Source of the DNA: Camellia lanceoleosa
Taxonomy: Eukaryota; Streptophyta; Magnoliopsida; Ericales; Theaceae
Reading direction: 5' to 3'
Length of the DNA stretch: 64,000 bases
Assembly (NCBI GenBank): GCA_025200525.1
Contig: CM045770.1
Location: forward strand, 134,754,200-134,818,199
Part shown: positions 10,376-22,500 of the stretch, piece after piece
Position numbering within the stretch: position 1 is the stretch's first letter
Layout: the number at the start of each line of letters is the position of its first letter
Notes under the pieces: generated by a model
Databases searched by the model: none
The model's input: only the letters and a program-made list of their open reading frames with translations
What the model was told of the DNA's origin: nothing
Translations under genes and position numbers: made by a program

Positions 10376-11565
10376 AAATAAGTTTCCCCAGACAAAACAG
10401 AGCAATCTTCCTACGTCAAGTAGAACAGCTTTCGGTGGTCTCCGATGCACACGAAGCTTTTGTTTTCTTTTTTAGTTTGACAGAGTTGTGAGGTTTTTAT
10501 TTTGTTGTAATATTTTCCTTACTCTCATCCCTTATTCGGATATGTAATTATTCAAAGTGTTGTAATAATTCCCCCATCCCCACTTTTTACTATCTCATTC
10601 TTTTACGTACTTTCTATATTTGTGAACATGTATGATATTTTATCATGTCATCATACTCATGCTTTGCATTCACGTCTTATGCCATGAGATCTAGCTAGAT
10701 TTATGTTTATGGATTTAATTGTCTATTATTTGATTTTGTCCGCAGTTCCATGCCTTGAGATGATTCATATGTCATATTTTAGAAATCGGATCTTTAGTTG
10801 CATGTCATGAGTGAATTGCACTAGAATCTTTTATAAAAGATCATGCATATTTTTCTAACTTTGTTTTGTAACGTGTTCGCAGGACGTCAAACATGTAAGT
10901 TTTTACGCTTTAACATCCCCGTTTATGTGTATTTTTCTTACTATGTTTAGCCTTCTACCATGAGACTATTTGCCTATGTGATATAACTCTATGAATGCCA
11001 GTGGATGGAAGTTGTGTCGCTTAATTTGGAATGATGTTGGTTTTCATGATTGTAGACTCAATTTCTTTGAATTGTATATCTTCAAAACTCTTTTTCAAAA
11101 TACATGAAATCAAATTGTTCCAAAATGAATGACATAGTCTATACTTGCATGCTTCACGTAGTAATTTTTAGAATTTATTAAATAATCGGAATATAAACAT
11201 ATAAAGTAAATAAAACTCATATCATGGTTTAATAGAGGTCGATCTTTGATCGGAAAAGCGGAGGTGCTCATTATTGACCTTCCCCTCTCATATTTAAGGT
11301 TTCGAGCTAAGCATCTTTAATTATGACAAACAGTGGCCTTGACACGAGTCATAGGTTTCCTGATTTTCCCAAAATATTAGGTGGTGACTTTGAGATCTGA
11401 TGACGCAATCTATTTCTAGCAAGGGTTTTGCAATAAAATGGATTTTCTAAAAGTTGTCAAATCTGGATTCTCATCTATGTTTCACATTGCACTAGTAAGA
11501 CTAGATCCAAAAAATCGAGAGTCCAAACTGTTTAATGTGAACGGGTACCTCCCAGGCATGTTACA

Positions 11566-11635
11566 CTCCACTCGAACACAAGGTCCACCGCTCGAGCGGT
11601 TTATTCGGGCAAACCCATATTTCCTTCAATTTTTC

Positions 11636-11681
<46 letters not shown>

Positions 11682-12965
11682 CTTCACTCTCCTATTTTCT
11701 CTCATCTTTCTCTAGAAAAAATTCTCACATATCCTCATAAATCCCTCCATCCACCAAAATCCATTGATTTCTTGACTCTAGTCCTTGAGGCTATTTTGGA
11801 GAGCTTCTCGCGATGATTGTTTTATGCAGTGGAGATCGAATTTCGGCTCCAAATTTGGGGCTCTTCTAAGCTTGAGGTAGGAATTTTCTAACCTTAGTAC
11901 ATGTGTTTTAGCTTTGTTATGTGTTATTTTGGTAACACACCACTTGGAAGAATTTGGGTTTCTATTAAAAAATGTATTGTACCTATATAAAGGGGATGAT
12001 TCTCAACTTTTCTTGAAAAAATTTAGTAGTTGATCATGTTTTTGTGAAGCACATAGGTTTTGATGTATCTATATCTTCAAACTTGAGAAATCCCCAAATT
12101 GTTATAAAAAGCTAGGAATTGAGATGTTTGAATCAAAGCCTTGATTAAGTTCATGGGAAACCCTGAGAAAATGTTATTTTGAAAGTCATCTTTAAAGAAA
12201 TGAGATTTATGAAAATGTGATTGATGGGAATGTTGGACAATCCTCTTGTGGAAATTATTTAATATAAAAAATATTGAACTCTTGAGAAAAGATGAGGAAT
12301 GGTTATCATGTTGATGTAGTTCATTATGCTCTTATTATGTATTGCCCATTTTGGAATATATTGAATGGAGATAATTGTTTTAGCAACTGGTGGAGGGTTA
12401 TGTTGATTGTTGTAGAAATTGCATACAAATTAGGTAAATTGAGATATTTACAAAATTCATGCATAGCATTGAACATTGCATAATCTGTTTTATTTAAGTC
12501 TTCGCATTTAATTCGAGAATTTGATTTCTAAATTGATTCCTTCAGAATATTTGAAATGTTGAAATGTGTTGAGTTGATGGGGGTAAATACCTTGATGAAT
12601 CCGGTTAAAGGTTGTAGAGTTAAAGACCAAGTTCGTTTGAGGTCCATGGTAAAAGATCAAAAACATACGCAGAGTAGGTACCAAGTTCCTTTTCCTTAGG
12701 AGCTGGTAAAGCGGTTTCGATAGTACTTTGAAAACCTACTTGCAGACATCAAGCGAGAGATTACGAGTGTTGTATTTACCACCCCTTGTTTTATCAAATA
12801 GATAATTGAATTGGTTATGTTTTGGAACAAGTACATGGAATGAGAATTTCAAAATGAGAAAATGCATATCTTGGGTATTGGCATATCATTTGCATTGCAC
12901 CTCATGATATTGTTAAACTGCATGCACTTTGTTTAGATTATCTCTTATGGGCTTCATACTCATCC
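11566..12965 (+). mobile_element. Right part of the older LTR-like sequence
   Basis: Continuation of 9056-9280. It contains CTCGAACACAAGG, CGCTCGAGCGG, a pure CT run at about 11640-11678, then the segment CCTTGAGGCTATTTTGGAGAG and, at 12590-12780, GGTTAAAGGTTGTAGAG and AGTAGGTACCAAGTTCC. The layout resembles the promoter and downstream half of a plant Gypsy LTR. No polyprotein frame is found. The assignment is tentative. Confidence 0.35.
11640..11678 (+). repeat. CT microsatellite
   Basis: Uninterrupted CT dinucleotides, about 19 units. Confidence 0.95.
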
Positions 12966-12969
12966 CTTA

Positions 12970-13128
12970 CACCGTGTTTGGTTGGGGAATTTGGAGAGAG
13001 ATTTGAAAATGGAAAGGGAAAAGATGTGTGAAACTAGGTGAAATGTAGGTATATTTTATTCACATTTCACCTACCTTTGCCATTTCCCTTTCTAAATCTC
13101 TCCTCAAATCTCCTAACCAAACACGGCA
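12970..13128. mobile_element. Tourist-like MITE (PIF/Harbinger type)
   Basis: A 159-bp near-palindrome. The ends are CACCGTGTTTGGTTGGG and, in reverse complement, TGCCGTGTTTGGTTAGG. Inverted similarity continues inward through GAGAGATTT, GGAAAGGGAAA and AGGTGAAATGT. It is flanked by TTA at 12967-12969 and 13129-13131, the target duplication of PIF/Harbinger-related MITEs. It has no coding capacity and would form a long hairpin if transcribed. Confidence 0.85.
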
Positions 13129-13131
13129 TTA

Positions 13132-13458
13132 GTGGAAAACATTTCCATGTGATTGTGGTGTGCCTCTATTGAAGTGAAGGCAAGGAGGATCTTTGCACAA
13201 AGCTCTGTTTTATTTGTTTTCTTTTTTTAAGCTAAGGGCTATTCGTGTTTGGGTGTGAACACTACTTCTGTGTAATTGGGCGAGGCCTTGAAACTTGTAG
13301 CCAATAGGGCATTATTTTGTACGTAGCTTACTTTAAATTTTTATCATCACATGCTATAGATTCATATTCTAGAAATGGTGAATGCATGAATACACACTGG
13401 AAAAGTCATGAATAAATTAGAGAGGGAATTTGGTGCTTACATCAATGAATGGAATATG

Positions 13459-13499
<41 letters not shown>

Positions 13500-13783
13500 C
13501 TATTAATGATGGAATAATTGAGAATTAGATCATGTTATGATTTAAATTGGGTTATCAGATGTATATTTTTTTGGGGCATTATTACATACACAGTTTGCTC
13601 TGATCCTCAGTTCAAACCCTAGAATTCAGAGATACATATACATACATACACACATACACACATATACAGAGAGAGAGTGAGAGAAATTGAAAAAAAAAAA
13701 TTCTCAAAAAGCCCTAGATATTTGATCTTATCTGTTGAAATTTTGTATGTATTAGTATCTATCTGTTGTTACCTCCATCACTA
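13132..13783. other. Intergenic, microsatellites, no gene seen
   Basis: Holds a CT run at 13462-13497 and, at 13629-13680, CATACATACACACATACACA followed by a GA run. The last part (CAAACCCTAGAATTCAGAG...) has the look of a plant 5' leader, but no convincing coding start follows on the plus strand. Confidence 0.4.
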
Positions 13784-14086
13784 CTACAACCCCATATACC
13801 CCGACTTTCTTTTGTCTGCAATTCCTTCCAACCTTGAACTCCCACTCGCCCCTTGCAATCGTTCTATAAACCTCAAATCATACTTTGACAGCAGTAGCGA
13901 TGGAAGGATGGGGTTTATATTCACATTTGAATAGTAGTACGAAATGTATCCTAGATCAGACCTCTCAAATAGACCATTGAAATCGACACCACCACCATCA
14001 CCGTCACTAACAACGAACAAGCCTCCAACGGTGTTCGATGATCCTTTAATGGTGAAAGGAGCTAAACCACTGCTATACATACTCAT
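13784..14086 (-). CDS. Unrecognised 100-codon ORF, possible exon or gene fragment
   Basis: On the minus strand an ATG at 14084-14086 opens a 100-residue frame beginning MSMYSSGLAPFTIKG and containing SDGDGGGVDFNGLFE. Its composition is balanced, unlike the low-complexity frames elsewhere in the window. Upstream on that strand is a leader-like stretch with a CT run (14156-14179 on the plus strand). I do not recognise the protein. No splice-linked second exon was found and the frame ends within AT-rich repeats. It could be a first exon, a captured gene fragment or chance. A plus-strand frame overlaps it and looks less gene-like. Confidence 0.25.
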   Translation of the reverse strand: MSMYSSGLAPFTIKGSSNTVGGLFVVSDGDGGGVDFNGLFERSDLGYISYYYSNVNINPILPSLLLSKYDLRFIERLQGASGSSRLEGIADKRKSGYMGL

Positions 14087-14155
14087 CTTTCACTAAGAAT
14101 AGAAGAGAACAATATGCAAGTGACATGTCTCTTTCTTTTGTTGTGGGTGGGTTTG

Positions 14156-14179
14156 AAGAGAGAGAGAGAGAGAGAGAGA
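14156..14179 (+). repeat. GA microsatellite
   Basis: Uninterrupted GA dinucleotides ending in GAT. Confidence 0.9.
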
Positions 14180-14329
14180 TGGCGTTGACCAAAAGACAAA
14201 GGTGTATACAATATATATACATGGTAGTTTGGTCATTTCGTAGAAGTATGTCCTTATCGACTTAATAGTTTAGAGTGTGATTTTTTGGGTAAAAGAAATT
14301 CAAATTTGGAATTATGGGCTGAGCACACT

Positions 14330-14700
14330 GAAAAATATATATAAACCCACAACAATCTCTCACTCACATAATAACTTAAATGAATTAAAAATAACAATAA
14401 AATCCTTATTTAAAAAAGAAAAAAAAAATCACAATTCTCATTCCCACAATTCACTCATACATATCATCACCCATAATTTACTCAATCAAATGTCTATAAC
14501 TTAGATATATATATATATATATAAATTAAAAATATATATAAACCTTTAACAATCTCTCCCTCACATAATAACTTAAATAAATTATAAATAAATAAAAACC
14601 CACAAATATATATAGATAGATAGATATAGATATAGATATAGATTAAAAAATAACTCCATAACTTAAATAAAAAATAGAAAGAAAGAAAGGAAAAAAAAAA
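14330..14700. repeat. AT-rich repeats related to 7525-8165
   Basis: CAATCTCTCACTCACATAATAACTTAAAT and a second copy at about 14548 repeat with a spacing near 200 bp, and CATCACCCATAATTTACTCAA matches the duplication at 7525-8165. An AT run at 14503-14522 and GATA/TAGATA runs at 14611-14640 lie within. No gene is seen. Confidence 0.55.
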
Positions 14701-14890
14701 AAAAAAAGGCCCAACAATTCTCATTCCCACAATGCACATATTTAAGACATTTATTTGAAAGAACAAACTATTTTTATTTTTTATTTTATTCTCACATTAA
14801 CAGTGTATATTTTTCCCCATAAATGTATCTTTTTCCACCTAATCATTCATAGCATAATCGTAACATAACCACAATAGTTTGCAACTTTCA

Positions 14891-15094
14891 ACCCCAAGAG
14901 GTTTGGTTTAGTAGGAGGAGAAGGCAACTAAAAGACTTATCACCTAAGAGGTCGCAAGTTCGAATCTCACAAATGCCAAACATTCCAAATCTTGGGGCCA
15001 CTAAAGGTTTGTCCAGTCGTTAATTTCTCAAGATTAGTCGAAGTGTGCATAAGCTAGTCTGAATACTCAGTTATCCAAAAAAAGAAAAAGAAAA
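14891..15094 (+). mobile_element. tRNA-derived SINE (Au-like)
   Basis: A 204-bp retroposon. The head carries Pol III promoter boxes: GGTTTGGTTTAGTAGG (A-box region, near 14900) and CGCAAGTTCGAATCTC (B box, near 14953). The tail TCGAAGTGTGCATAAGCTAG then TACTCAGTTATCC resembles the 3' end of the plant Au SINE family, followed by an A-rich tract. It is flanked by 16-bp duplications differing at two bases: TAGTTTGCAACTTTCA at 14875-14890 and TAGTTTCCCACTTTCA at 15095-15110. The long TSD and poly-A show LINE-type retroposition. The family name is from memory. Confidence 0.9.
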
Positions 15095-15110
15095 TAGTTT
15101 CCCACTTTCA

Positions 15111-16170
15111 GTTTAAGCTGTATACCATAGATTCAAAATAATGATAAAACCTAACCCAAAATATAATACTCTTTTTCCTTTGTTTATTTTTATTTTTATG
15201 TAGAACAATAATTTGATTACATTATCTTTGCTTACTTTAAAATTATTGTGTTATAATTTTCTTCACAAAAATTTACATTAAGATGCAAGTTGTATAATAT
15301 GTTATTTATTTATTTATTTGTATACCTAAAAAACAATAGTTGTGAAGACAACAAAGTGGAGCAACAATACAAAAATGAGGACAATAACATTAACACTCCT
15401 CATAAGGAAATATATCTTCTTTTTTTTTTTTTAAAGTTTGTTTGTATGTAAAAAATGATAAGAAAAAAATATTAACACTTTTTTTTTCCTTTTTATTTTG
15501 TAATAGGCACCTTTTGGGATATTTGCACTTGATGGGCTATATCTATTGAGTTTTAATTTATCAAATATAGATAGACATTAGGTTCATTAAGAAACATCTT
15601 ATTAATTGTTAGTATTATTTGATTAGTTAGAAATCAAGTTTAGTATTTCAGGAAAAATAGATCAGTTGGATGATTAGAACATTTTGTGAATATTTTCTTT
15701 GAAGTATTAATATCTTTACTTATAAAATTTGAGACGATGATCTCTATGCATTGTAATTATAATTTTATGAATTAACTTAGAACTTAAAGCATTATTAAAA
15801 AAAAAATTACACATTATTAAACCAGTCTTGTGCATAGCACAAGTTTACCTTCGTATGCTGAAATTGGGACAAAGAAATAAGAAAGTAGAGCTTTCGAAAT
15901 AATAATAATAAACAAACAGTAGCAAAGAAATCGAAGAGAAAGGAAAAAAGAATAGACAGAGGATTGTGTTACTGTAGAAAATAGAGTTTTCTGAATCCAA
16001 TTTATGCAAAACCCTAGTTTATTTTCTTAATCATTCATAATTTGCATCTTGTTTTAGCCTAATACAATCATAATTTGATGTAAATTTTGGCACAAAGTGT
16101 GTATTAGTGAATAATGGGAATGATTTTCTTTTTTTACCCTCATTTTGTCATATTCTTGTTACACAACTAG
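15111..16170. other. AT-rich intergenic, nothing recognised
   Basis: Long A and T runs, no open frame of note, no transposon ends. A segment at 15840-16010 is slightly richer in GA (AAGAAATCGAAGAGAAAGG) but has no identifiable coding content. Confidence 0.5.
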
Positions 16171-16347
16171 ATTCTATTAAAGATTTAAACAATAGAGTAA
16201 CAGAAGGAGGACATTGACACTTGTGTAGTGACCAAAGTAGGATTTAACCAAAAGAGTAGGGGTTGACTGTCATGATTTCATATGTTCGGGCCAAAGTGAC
16301 ATTTGTTATAAACTATAGGGGTACAAAGTGTAATTTAGCCTATTTAT
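16171..16347 (-). repeat. Inverted copy of the 3494-3725 repeat
   Basis: On the minus strand this reads GGCTAAATTACACTTTG, then TGAAATCATGACAGTCAACC, ACTTTGGTCACTACACAAG and CTTCTGTTACTCTATTGTTTAAAT, the same order as 3494-3725. The two copies are diverged and lie about 12.7 kb apart in opposite orientation. They look like members of one dispersed short-repeat family. Confidence 0.6.
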
Positions 16348-19300
16348 AATATTTACGAAATTATATCAAATTAAACAATCAATTAAATAAGTAATAACTT
16401 AGTAAATGTGTGGTATCTCCTCAGAGGATATTCGAGCTTGCCCAACAGTTCAAAACCCCGTCTGGTTCACTGGCGTGTAATGTAAAACAAATGAGAGTCC
16501 AAATCTAGTAAATCCATAGAGAATCCAGTAATTATAAGAAATACCAAATATGAACCACATCACCAAACTCAGAGTCACCACTTAATTTTTTGGGAAAACT
16601 AGGAAATCCTAACTCGTGCCAAAAGCCACTTTGTTCTTCACAACCAAAGTGTATCAGTTCAGAAGTAGGTATAAGAGGGAAAGGTCAAAAATTGTGTACC
16701 CCCGCTCACCCGATTAAAGATTGACCTTTACTAGTCCTTGATATGAGAATTATTAACACAATATGATCATATAACCCACTTACAAATGCTATCTTTATTA
16801 TGGGGAGCAAACAAATATAGATTTGATTACCTAATTTAGAGTGTTCTAATCTCTCACCATTTGAAAAGGGTTTTAAAGTAGAAATCTCATGAAAATAAGA
16901 TAACTAATGCGTGAAGAGATCAGAATCATCCCAACTTGGGCAATAAAGCCTCCATTCAATAAGCTATCATAGAGGTATAACACATAAAAATGTAGTCTCA
17001 TGGTAGAATGCTATACATAATAAGGAGAAAACACATACAGGATGCAAGTGAAAAGAGAAAGGCTCACCAAGTACTCCTCTGCACCATGCTATGAGTGTAA
17101 AGGGTTAGAAATCAATGCATGATCTTAGATGCAAGCAAAATGATATGCAAAGAAAAATGAAAAGGATACTCACCGAGTACACCAACTGTAGACGTCCCCG
17201 AACGTCCCGGGAGAAATCTCGTTTTGTTCATTGGGCTCACTACAGTTCGGACTCGATGTTACGGTTCTGAATCTAATCTCACAAAGTGCAATGCAAGATC
17301 GATAAATCACCAAAGAGTCCAAATCCGGCAAATCGTTTTGAAAAATAAATTTTTAGAAAGAAGTGTCAAACATGGACTGCTTTGCCAGACACAGAGTCGC
17401 CACCTAAATATTTTATTTTGGGGGAATTTAGGAAACCCTGACTTGTTCCTAAGGCCACGTGTCCGTCATCACCAAAGTTGCCTCGGCTCAGGAACTTGGG
17501 TACGATTGGGGAAGGTCATTTCATGATCACCCCCGCTCACCCGATCAAAGATCGGCCACTACTAAGCATGATATCTTGTTTTTGAAAACACATGTGCTCT
17601 TATTCTGGTTATTAACCTAGAATTACTATGTGATGCACACAACATACAAGTATAGACTAGATTGCCTAAGTTGGAACAAAGCATTGCATATCCATTTGTT
17701 TTGAAAATGGATTGAAGTTTGCTACTCGCAAGTAGGATAAAACACGGGTTTCAACGAATTATTCCAATTCAAGTAACCCAACCTTCACCCACAGGCATTC
17801 AGGCAGTTATATCACATAAGCACATAGCCTCATGGTAAGCATGCTATCATGGCAATCACTCACATGCATGCAAGGATGCTAAAGCATAAACACTTACCGA
17901 GTACTCCGAGCCAAAAAAAGAAGCTAATTAGAAAACATGCATGAATTCTAACTATGCTGAGATGCCTAATGCAACACATGCAAGAATGCAACTAAGATAG
18001 GCTCGGCTATTCTAAGATGGCATATGAGCTGCTACAAGTAACATGTATTCAACTTGGAATTGAAATACGATGCAGTTAGTATGATGCGCCGAGCCCGGTG
18101 CATGCAAAACAGATGAATGGATGCAAACATACGAGCATAAGGATGCTACTTGAAACGTGCCCTAAAGCTAACCATCACAAGCTGGTAAATAAAAGGGAGA
18201 AAGACGTGGGGTTGGAAGACATACATCACACACACGAACACTTATTACAACATTGCCCTCTCTCGGAGGGTCCGAATAAATAATACAGAATCGAATTAAC
18301 TAATTATTACACAATACTAGCTAATTAACAAATTAACTAAACTAGCATGCAAACTATGTAAAATGGGCTGCCTCAGCTCTGCTTTGAATGATAAAGGATG
18401 CATGCATGCTCGAGTCGCCTTGTCGGGAAATCCATCGCGATGCCCCGGCTCACCTTTGTTTGCAATTGAACCCAGAAACTTGCACAAAGCTCCAAGGAGA
18501 TGAAACTCCACCCTGAGAATCTAAGGGAAAGGCTACCGACCAACTATAGGCATTGGGGACCACCTACGAACCAGCCTTAGTGGTGAAAACCAGAAAAGGT
18601 GGTCGGCCTGCCAGAAAACCTGGTCGGCCGGCCAATTTTTTCTCCTGCTTTCTGCATTTTCTGCAACAAAGGCAAGAGAGAGAGAAGGCAAAGTATTTTC
18701 AACATCTGTGTGCCCGACCACTCTCCCCGTCATTGCATAAGCTCTAGGGAGTGTAGACCTCGATCCTCATGCCATCAATCACGCATCCCAATGCATGATG
18801 GCCGAGGAGTCGAATTACACGACTCAATGTGAAATGAATGCACATGTAAACACCTAAAGCCAACAACTTTATCGTGGATAGTCAAGAGTGTCGGTGACCA
18901 AGTGTAGACACCCCACTTTTGACTGTCCTCAAGACTTGGACGTCACCGTTTGAACACTCAGTGATCATCCATGTTTGTGTTCGTTTTGAGTTCTCGAAGG
19001 CCTCGGCTACGCACCTTGCCTCAGGATCTCTTAACTTGCCTGTTCTGTGCTTGGTTTTGCACCAAGGGCTTGTGTTTTGCGCTCCTGAGGGTAGGAGGTG
19101 GCTTGTCAGCCATCCCTTAAACCCACCGGCCATGGCTTAGGGCCACCGGCCTTGTTTTCTTTCCACCCGCCATTGGTGATGGCCGGTCGGCTCTTTGTGT
19201 GGTCGGCCGACCATTTAGTTAGCCGATGGTCTCCTTTTCTGGCCGGTACCACCTTTTTGCCTCTTTCAGGCATAGTGCATGCCAGCTGTGCCAGCTGGAG

Positions 19301-19364
19301 TGCACGGACTTGTCCTCTATACAGCTGTATGGAGGAACTTGCCCCTTTTGCACCCTTTTGGTCT

Positions 19365-19509
19365 AGCTTCTTAAGGAAGCTTGGACCTTTGTCTTAGCTT
19401 CCTCAAGAAGCTTGCACCCCTGTCCCAGCTTCCTCAAGAAGCCTTGGCCCCTTTGCCTTAGCTTCCCTTAGAAGCCTTGACCCTTTTTTTGTTAGCTTCT
19501 CTTGGAAGC
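19365..19509 (+). repeat. Five tandem AGCTTC...GAAGC palindromes upstream of the LTR TATA box
   Basis: Units start at 19365, 19396, 19427, 19460 and 19494 (spacing 31-34 bp). Each has the 16-bp imperfect palindrome AGCTTCYTYAAGAAGC or a close variant, followed by a CCTTTGCC-like pyrimidine spacer. The array ends 19 bp before the TATA box at 19528-19534. LTR A has a single related copy (AAAGCTTCTTCCAGAAGC at about 30029-30046 on the plus strand). It looks like an amplified promoter element; function is inferred from position only. Confidence 0.85.
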
Positions 19510-19527
19510 TTGACACTTTGCCTTGCC

Positions 19528-19534
19528 TATATAA
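19528..19534 (+). promoter_or_regulatory. TATA box of LTR C
   Basis: TATATAAGG in the context TTGCCTATATAAGGAGACC, about 625 bp inside LTR C. LTR A has the matching TATAAGAGG on the minus strand near 30006-30013. Confidence 0.6.
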
Positions 19535-22500
19535 GGAGACCTCCCTCCTCCTTTGAAGGGGTTCAGCAAAACCAGACCTAATCACATATATTTTTGATAT
19601 ATATCACCCTCTCTCTCTTGATTTGTGTGTGTTTGAGGGCCTAAAAGTGTAGTTTGTTCTTAGTTTTGCACTAGAACACATAGTATTGCACCATACTTCG
19701 ACTTAGGAGGTGTTAAGAGGTTGTTCTTGGAGCTTTGAGCTGGATTTGATCATAAGGAAGAGGCTGAGGTTGTTGTTCTTCAAGTGTTCTTCAAGGGTAA
19801 CACTATTTGCTTTATATTCTCCAATCTTGCACTAGTTTTTAACCCACTTTGCACACTGATTTAAGCTCTGTGTATAACTTGAAAAAGTCTTGTATTTGCA
19901 TGCTTAAGATCTTTCATTAAGGTCATTTTGTTGTTTGGGGTCGACCTCCCCCTCTTAGGCCTTGTTTGGCCCTTTTTGTCCTCTCTTTGATAAGCTTTGA
20001 ATACTATTGTATTTTGGCCTTCTCACCACTGAAATCCAGTGGATTTTTAGTGGTGATGAAGTGGGTTTGAGGTCTTGCATAGGAGAGGGACACCCCTCTC
20101 CCTTTGTCTCTCTTTTGTTTGCATTTTTTGGCTCATAAGGGTAGCATGCATGCTTAGTTGCTTTTGGCTTCATTTCAGAGGTTTTTGGGTGTTATTGAGT
20201 CATATTACATCTCTGTTTTTGGTCGGATTTATACCCCTTTGCATGCATAATATACTTGCTTTGCATTCCTCCTCTTTGCCTAGAAATGCATCTTGCCTTT
20301 AAGACCATCATGCATGTATGTTCTTGCCTAACTTTGTGAAGTTCTTGGTCATATTTCATCATTCTTGAGGTCTGTTAGGCACTGATTTGATCATATTTGC
20401 CATGTTTGGTATAGCCTCTTTGCATTTTGGTTTGTGAGCCTTTAGTGTGTGAGCCATGAGCATGCTTGAGTTGGGTTGTTCTAGTGATTTGGAATCATTT
20501 CTCATGCCATTTCAGTCCATAATCCATGCTTGTATGCTTGCATTCATCATCCCTTTCATGCCTTGAAGTGTTGTTCTTCTATGCCTTGAAATAGGTCTTA
20601 ATGCATGCCTCTTGGTTTGTGTCCCGTAGCTGCCATATCAGTGGGTTTTGAGGTCCTTTTTGCATGCTAAAACTTTGTTTTGTATTGAAAAGTTCATGCT
20701 ATGCTTGCTTGGGGTAAGTGTTGAGTAATCCTTTCTTTTTGTGCCCTTGAATGCCTTCTATCTTACACCCATCCCCCAGCGTGTTTTGGCATCATTCTTC
20801 GCATGCTTTTCAGAGTTTAACATGAGTGTTTAATGTCCATGTATATCACCTTTGAGTGTTCTTGAGAGTAGCCTTCCATGCTTGGGTTTTTGGCTCATTG
20901 GTGTGCATGTTTGCATGAGCACTTGTCCATCATTTTTGGCACTTTTGGCCACTGTTTTAGGGTGTGGCTGAGGCCTCCCATTTCAGTTTAAGACCACCCT
21001 TGTATATAGTTGCATACTTAGCATGTTGCATGTTGCATTCCATTAGTTGCATGCTTGCATTATGTCTTGTTTGCGTGTTTGCATATTATTTAGTTAGTTG
21101 CATCACATAGTCTTGTTGCATGCTTGATATGTTCATGTTTAGCTTGCATGAATAGGTAGCATGGCATTGCATTAGGTGCATTATTTTGCATCGTATATGG
21201 CATACACTGCATTACATTTTGCTTGGTTTGGGGTGTCAAACCAAGTATGAGAATTGAGAAGTGTTCGTACTTGAAGTGACGAAACACGTTTCAATCCTCA
21301 GTCGCCAATGCCCTTGATCTCAATATGATAGGGCATTGGCAATCATTTGTTTTGTTGCATGCATTCACATTGAGTTGCAAGTTTGGTGCCTTGGGCCATC
21401 ATGCATCGAAATGCGTGATTGGTGGCCCAAGGACCAAGGGTCACACTTCCTTGAGTCCATAATATGATCGAGAGAGTGGCCATGCACACATTGCTTTGAA
21501 TTTCCTTGCCACACACTATTTTCCCTCTACTGCTGTCAAAAACAGGATTCTGCAGGAATGTTTGGCCGACCGGCCATACACAGTGCCGACCGACCATCAG
21601 TGTCCAGTCGATGACACAAGTTTTGGCCGGTAAGCCTATTCCCATGGCCAGTGACCTCTTATTCTGGCCGGTGACATCCCAGAGCACTCAGGGGGTGATT
21701 CAAAAGGGGTCTGGAGACTTTCATAATTTTCAGAGAGGTAAGGCAGGTTAAATAGAGGCAACAGTGGCATGGTACGGGTTTCCGGGCAAGATAGATCAAG
21801 CATGCATCATTCCATCATTCCGAGACGAGGTTGTGGCCACTTTACTTCTGCATTTAATTTGTTAATTAATTAGAAGTTTTTGTAATATTTAATTAGTTAG
21901 AATAGTTAATTATTTATTTATTCTGTAATATTTATTCGGACCCTCCGAGCGAGGGCAATTGTGTAATAAGTGTGTGTGAGTGTGTGTATGTTTTCCAGCC
22001 CCACATCTTTCTTCCCTTTTATTTGCTAGCTTTCGATGGTTAGTTTAAGGCATGTTTCAATTAGCATGATAGTATGTTTGCATACATTCATTTGTTTTGC
22101 ATGCACCGGGCTCGGCGCATCATACTAACTGCATTGTATTTCAATTCCAAGATTAAATACGTGATAGCTGTAGCATCATCATATGCCATCTTAGGATAGC
22201 CGAGCCTATTGTAGTTGCATCTCGCATGTGTTGCATTAGCCATCTTAACATGAGCTAGGATCATGTACTAACTAGTTTATGTTTTGGCTTAGAGTACTCG
22301 GTAAGCATTTATGTTTTAGCATCCTTGCATGCGTGTGAGTGTTGCCATGTCAGCATGCTTTACCATGAGGCTATGTGCTTAAATGATATAACTGCCTGAA
22401 TGCCTGTGGGTGAAGGTTGGATTGTTTGAGTTGGAACAACTCGTTGAAATTCGTGTTTTAGCCTACTTACGGGTAGCAAATTTCAAACCATCTTTCAAAC

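Larger units (their letters stand above)
9281..11565 (+). mobile_element. Solo LTR with perfect TSD, same family as the 43550-57525 element
   Basis: The LTR begins TGAAAACACCCCATTTTGAC and ends ...AGGCATGTTACA. It is flanked by CTCCA at 9276-9280 and CTCCA at 11566-11570, a perfect 5-bp target-site duplication. Its parts match in order the LTRs at 43550-46409 and 55607-57525: ACCCAATGATGAAAAT near the start, a TATA box at 9642-9652, GAGGGTGATCACAAGAAAG, a GAATAGTA minisatellite, ATTAGGTGGTGACTTTGAG and AGTCCAAACTGTTTAATG at the end. At 2285 bp it lies between the two LTRs of that element in length. There is no internal region, so it is a solo LTR left by recombination between two LTRs. Confidence 0.92.

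Noticed and set aside
10114..10450. Overlapping 93- and 99-codon frames with Tyr-Ser-Ile-His motifs
   Set aside because: Product of the GAATAGTA minisatellite in a solo LTR.
14953..14970. tRNA gene suggested by a B-box-like GTTCGAATCTC
   Set aside because: No cloverleaf can be drawn around it; the box belongs to the SINE head, which has a poly-A end and a target duplication.
17224..17526. 100-codon frame at the end of LTR A
   Set aside because: It lies in the conserved LTR 3' end, and the matching positions of the other LTRs do not keep the frame.
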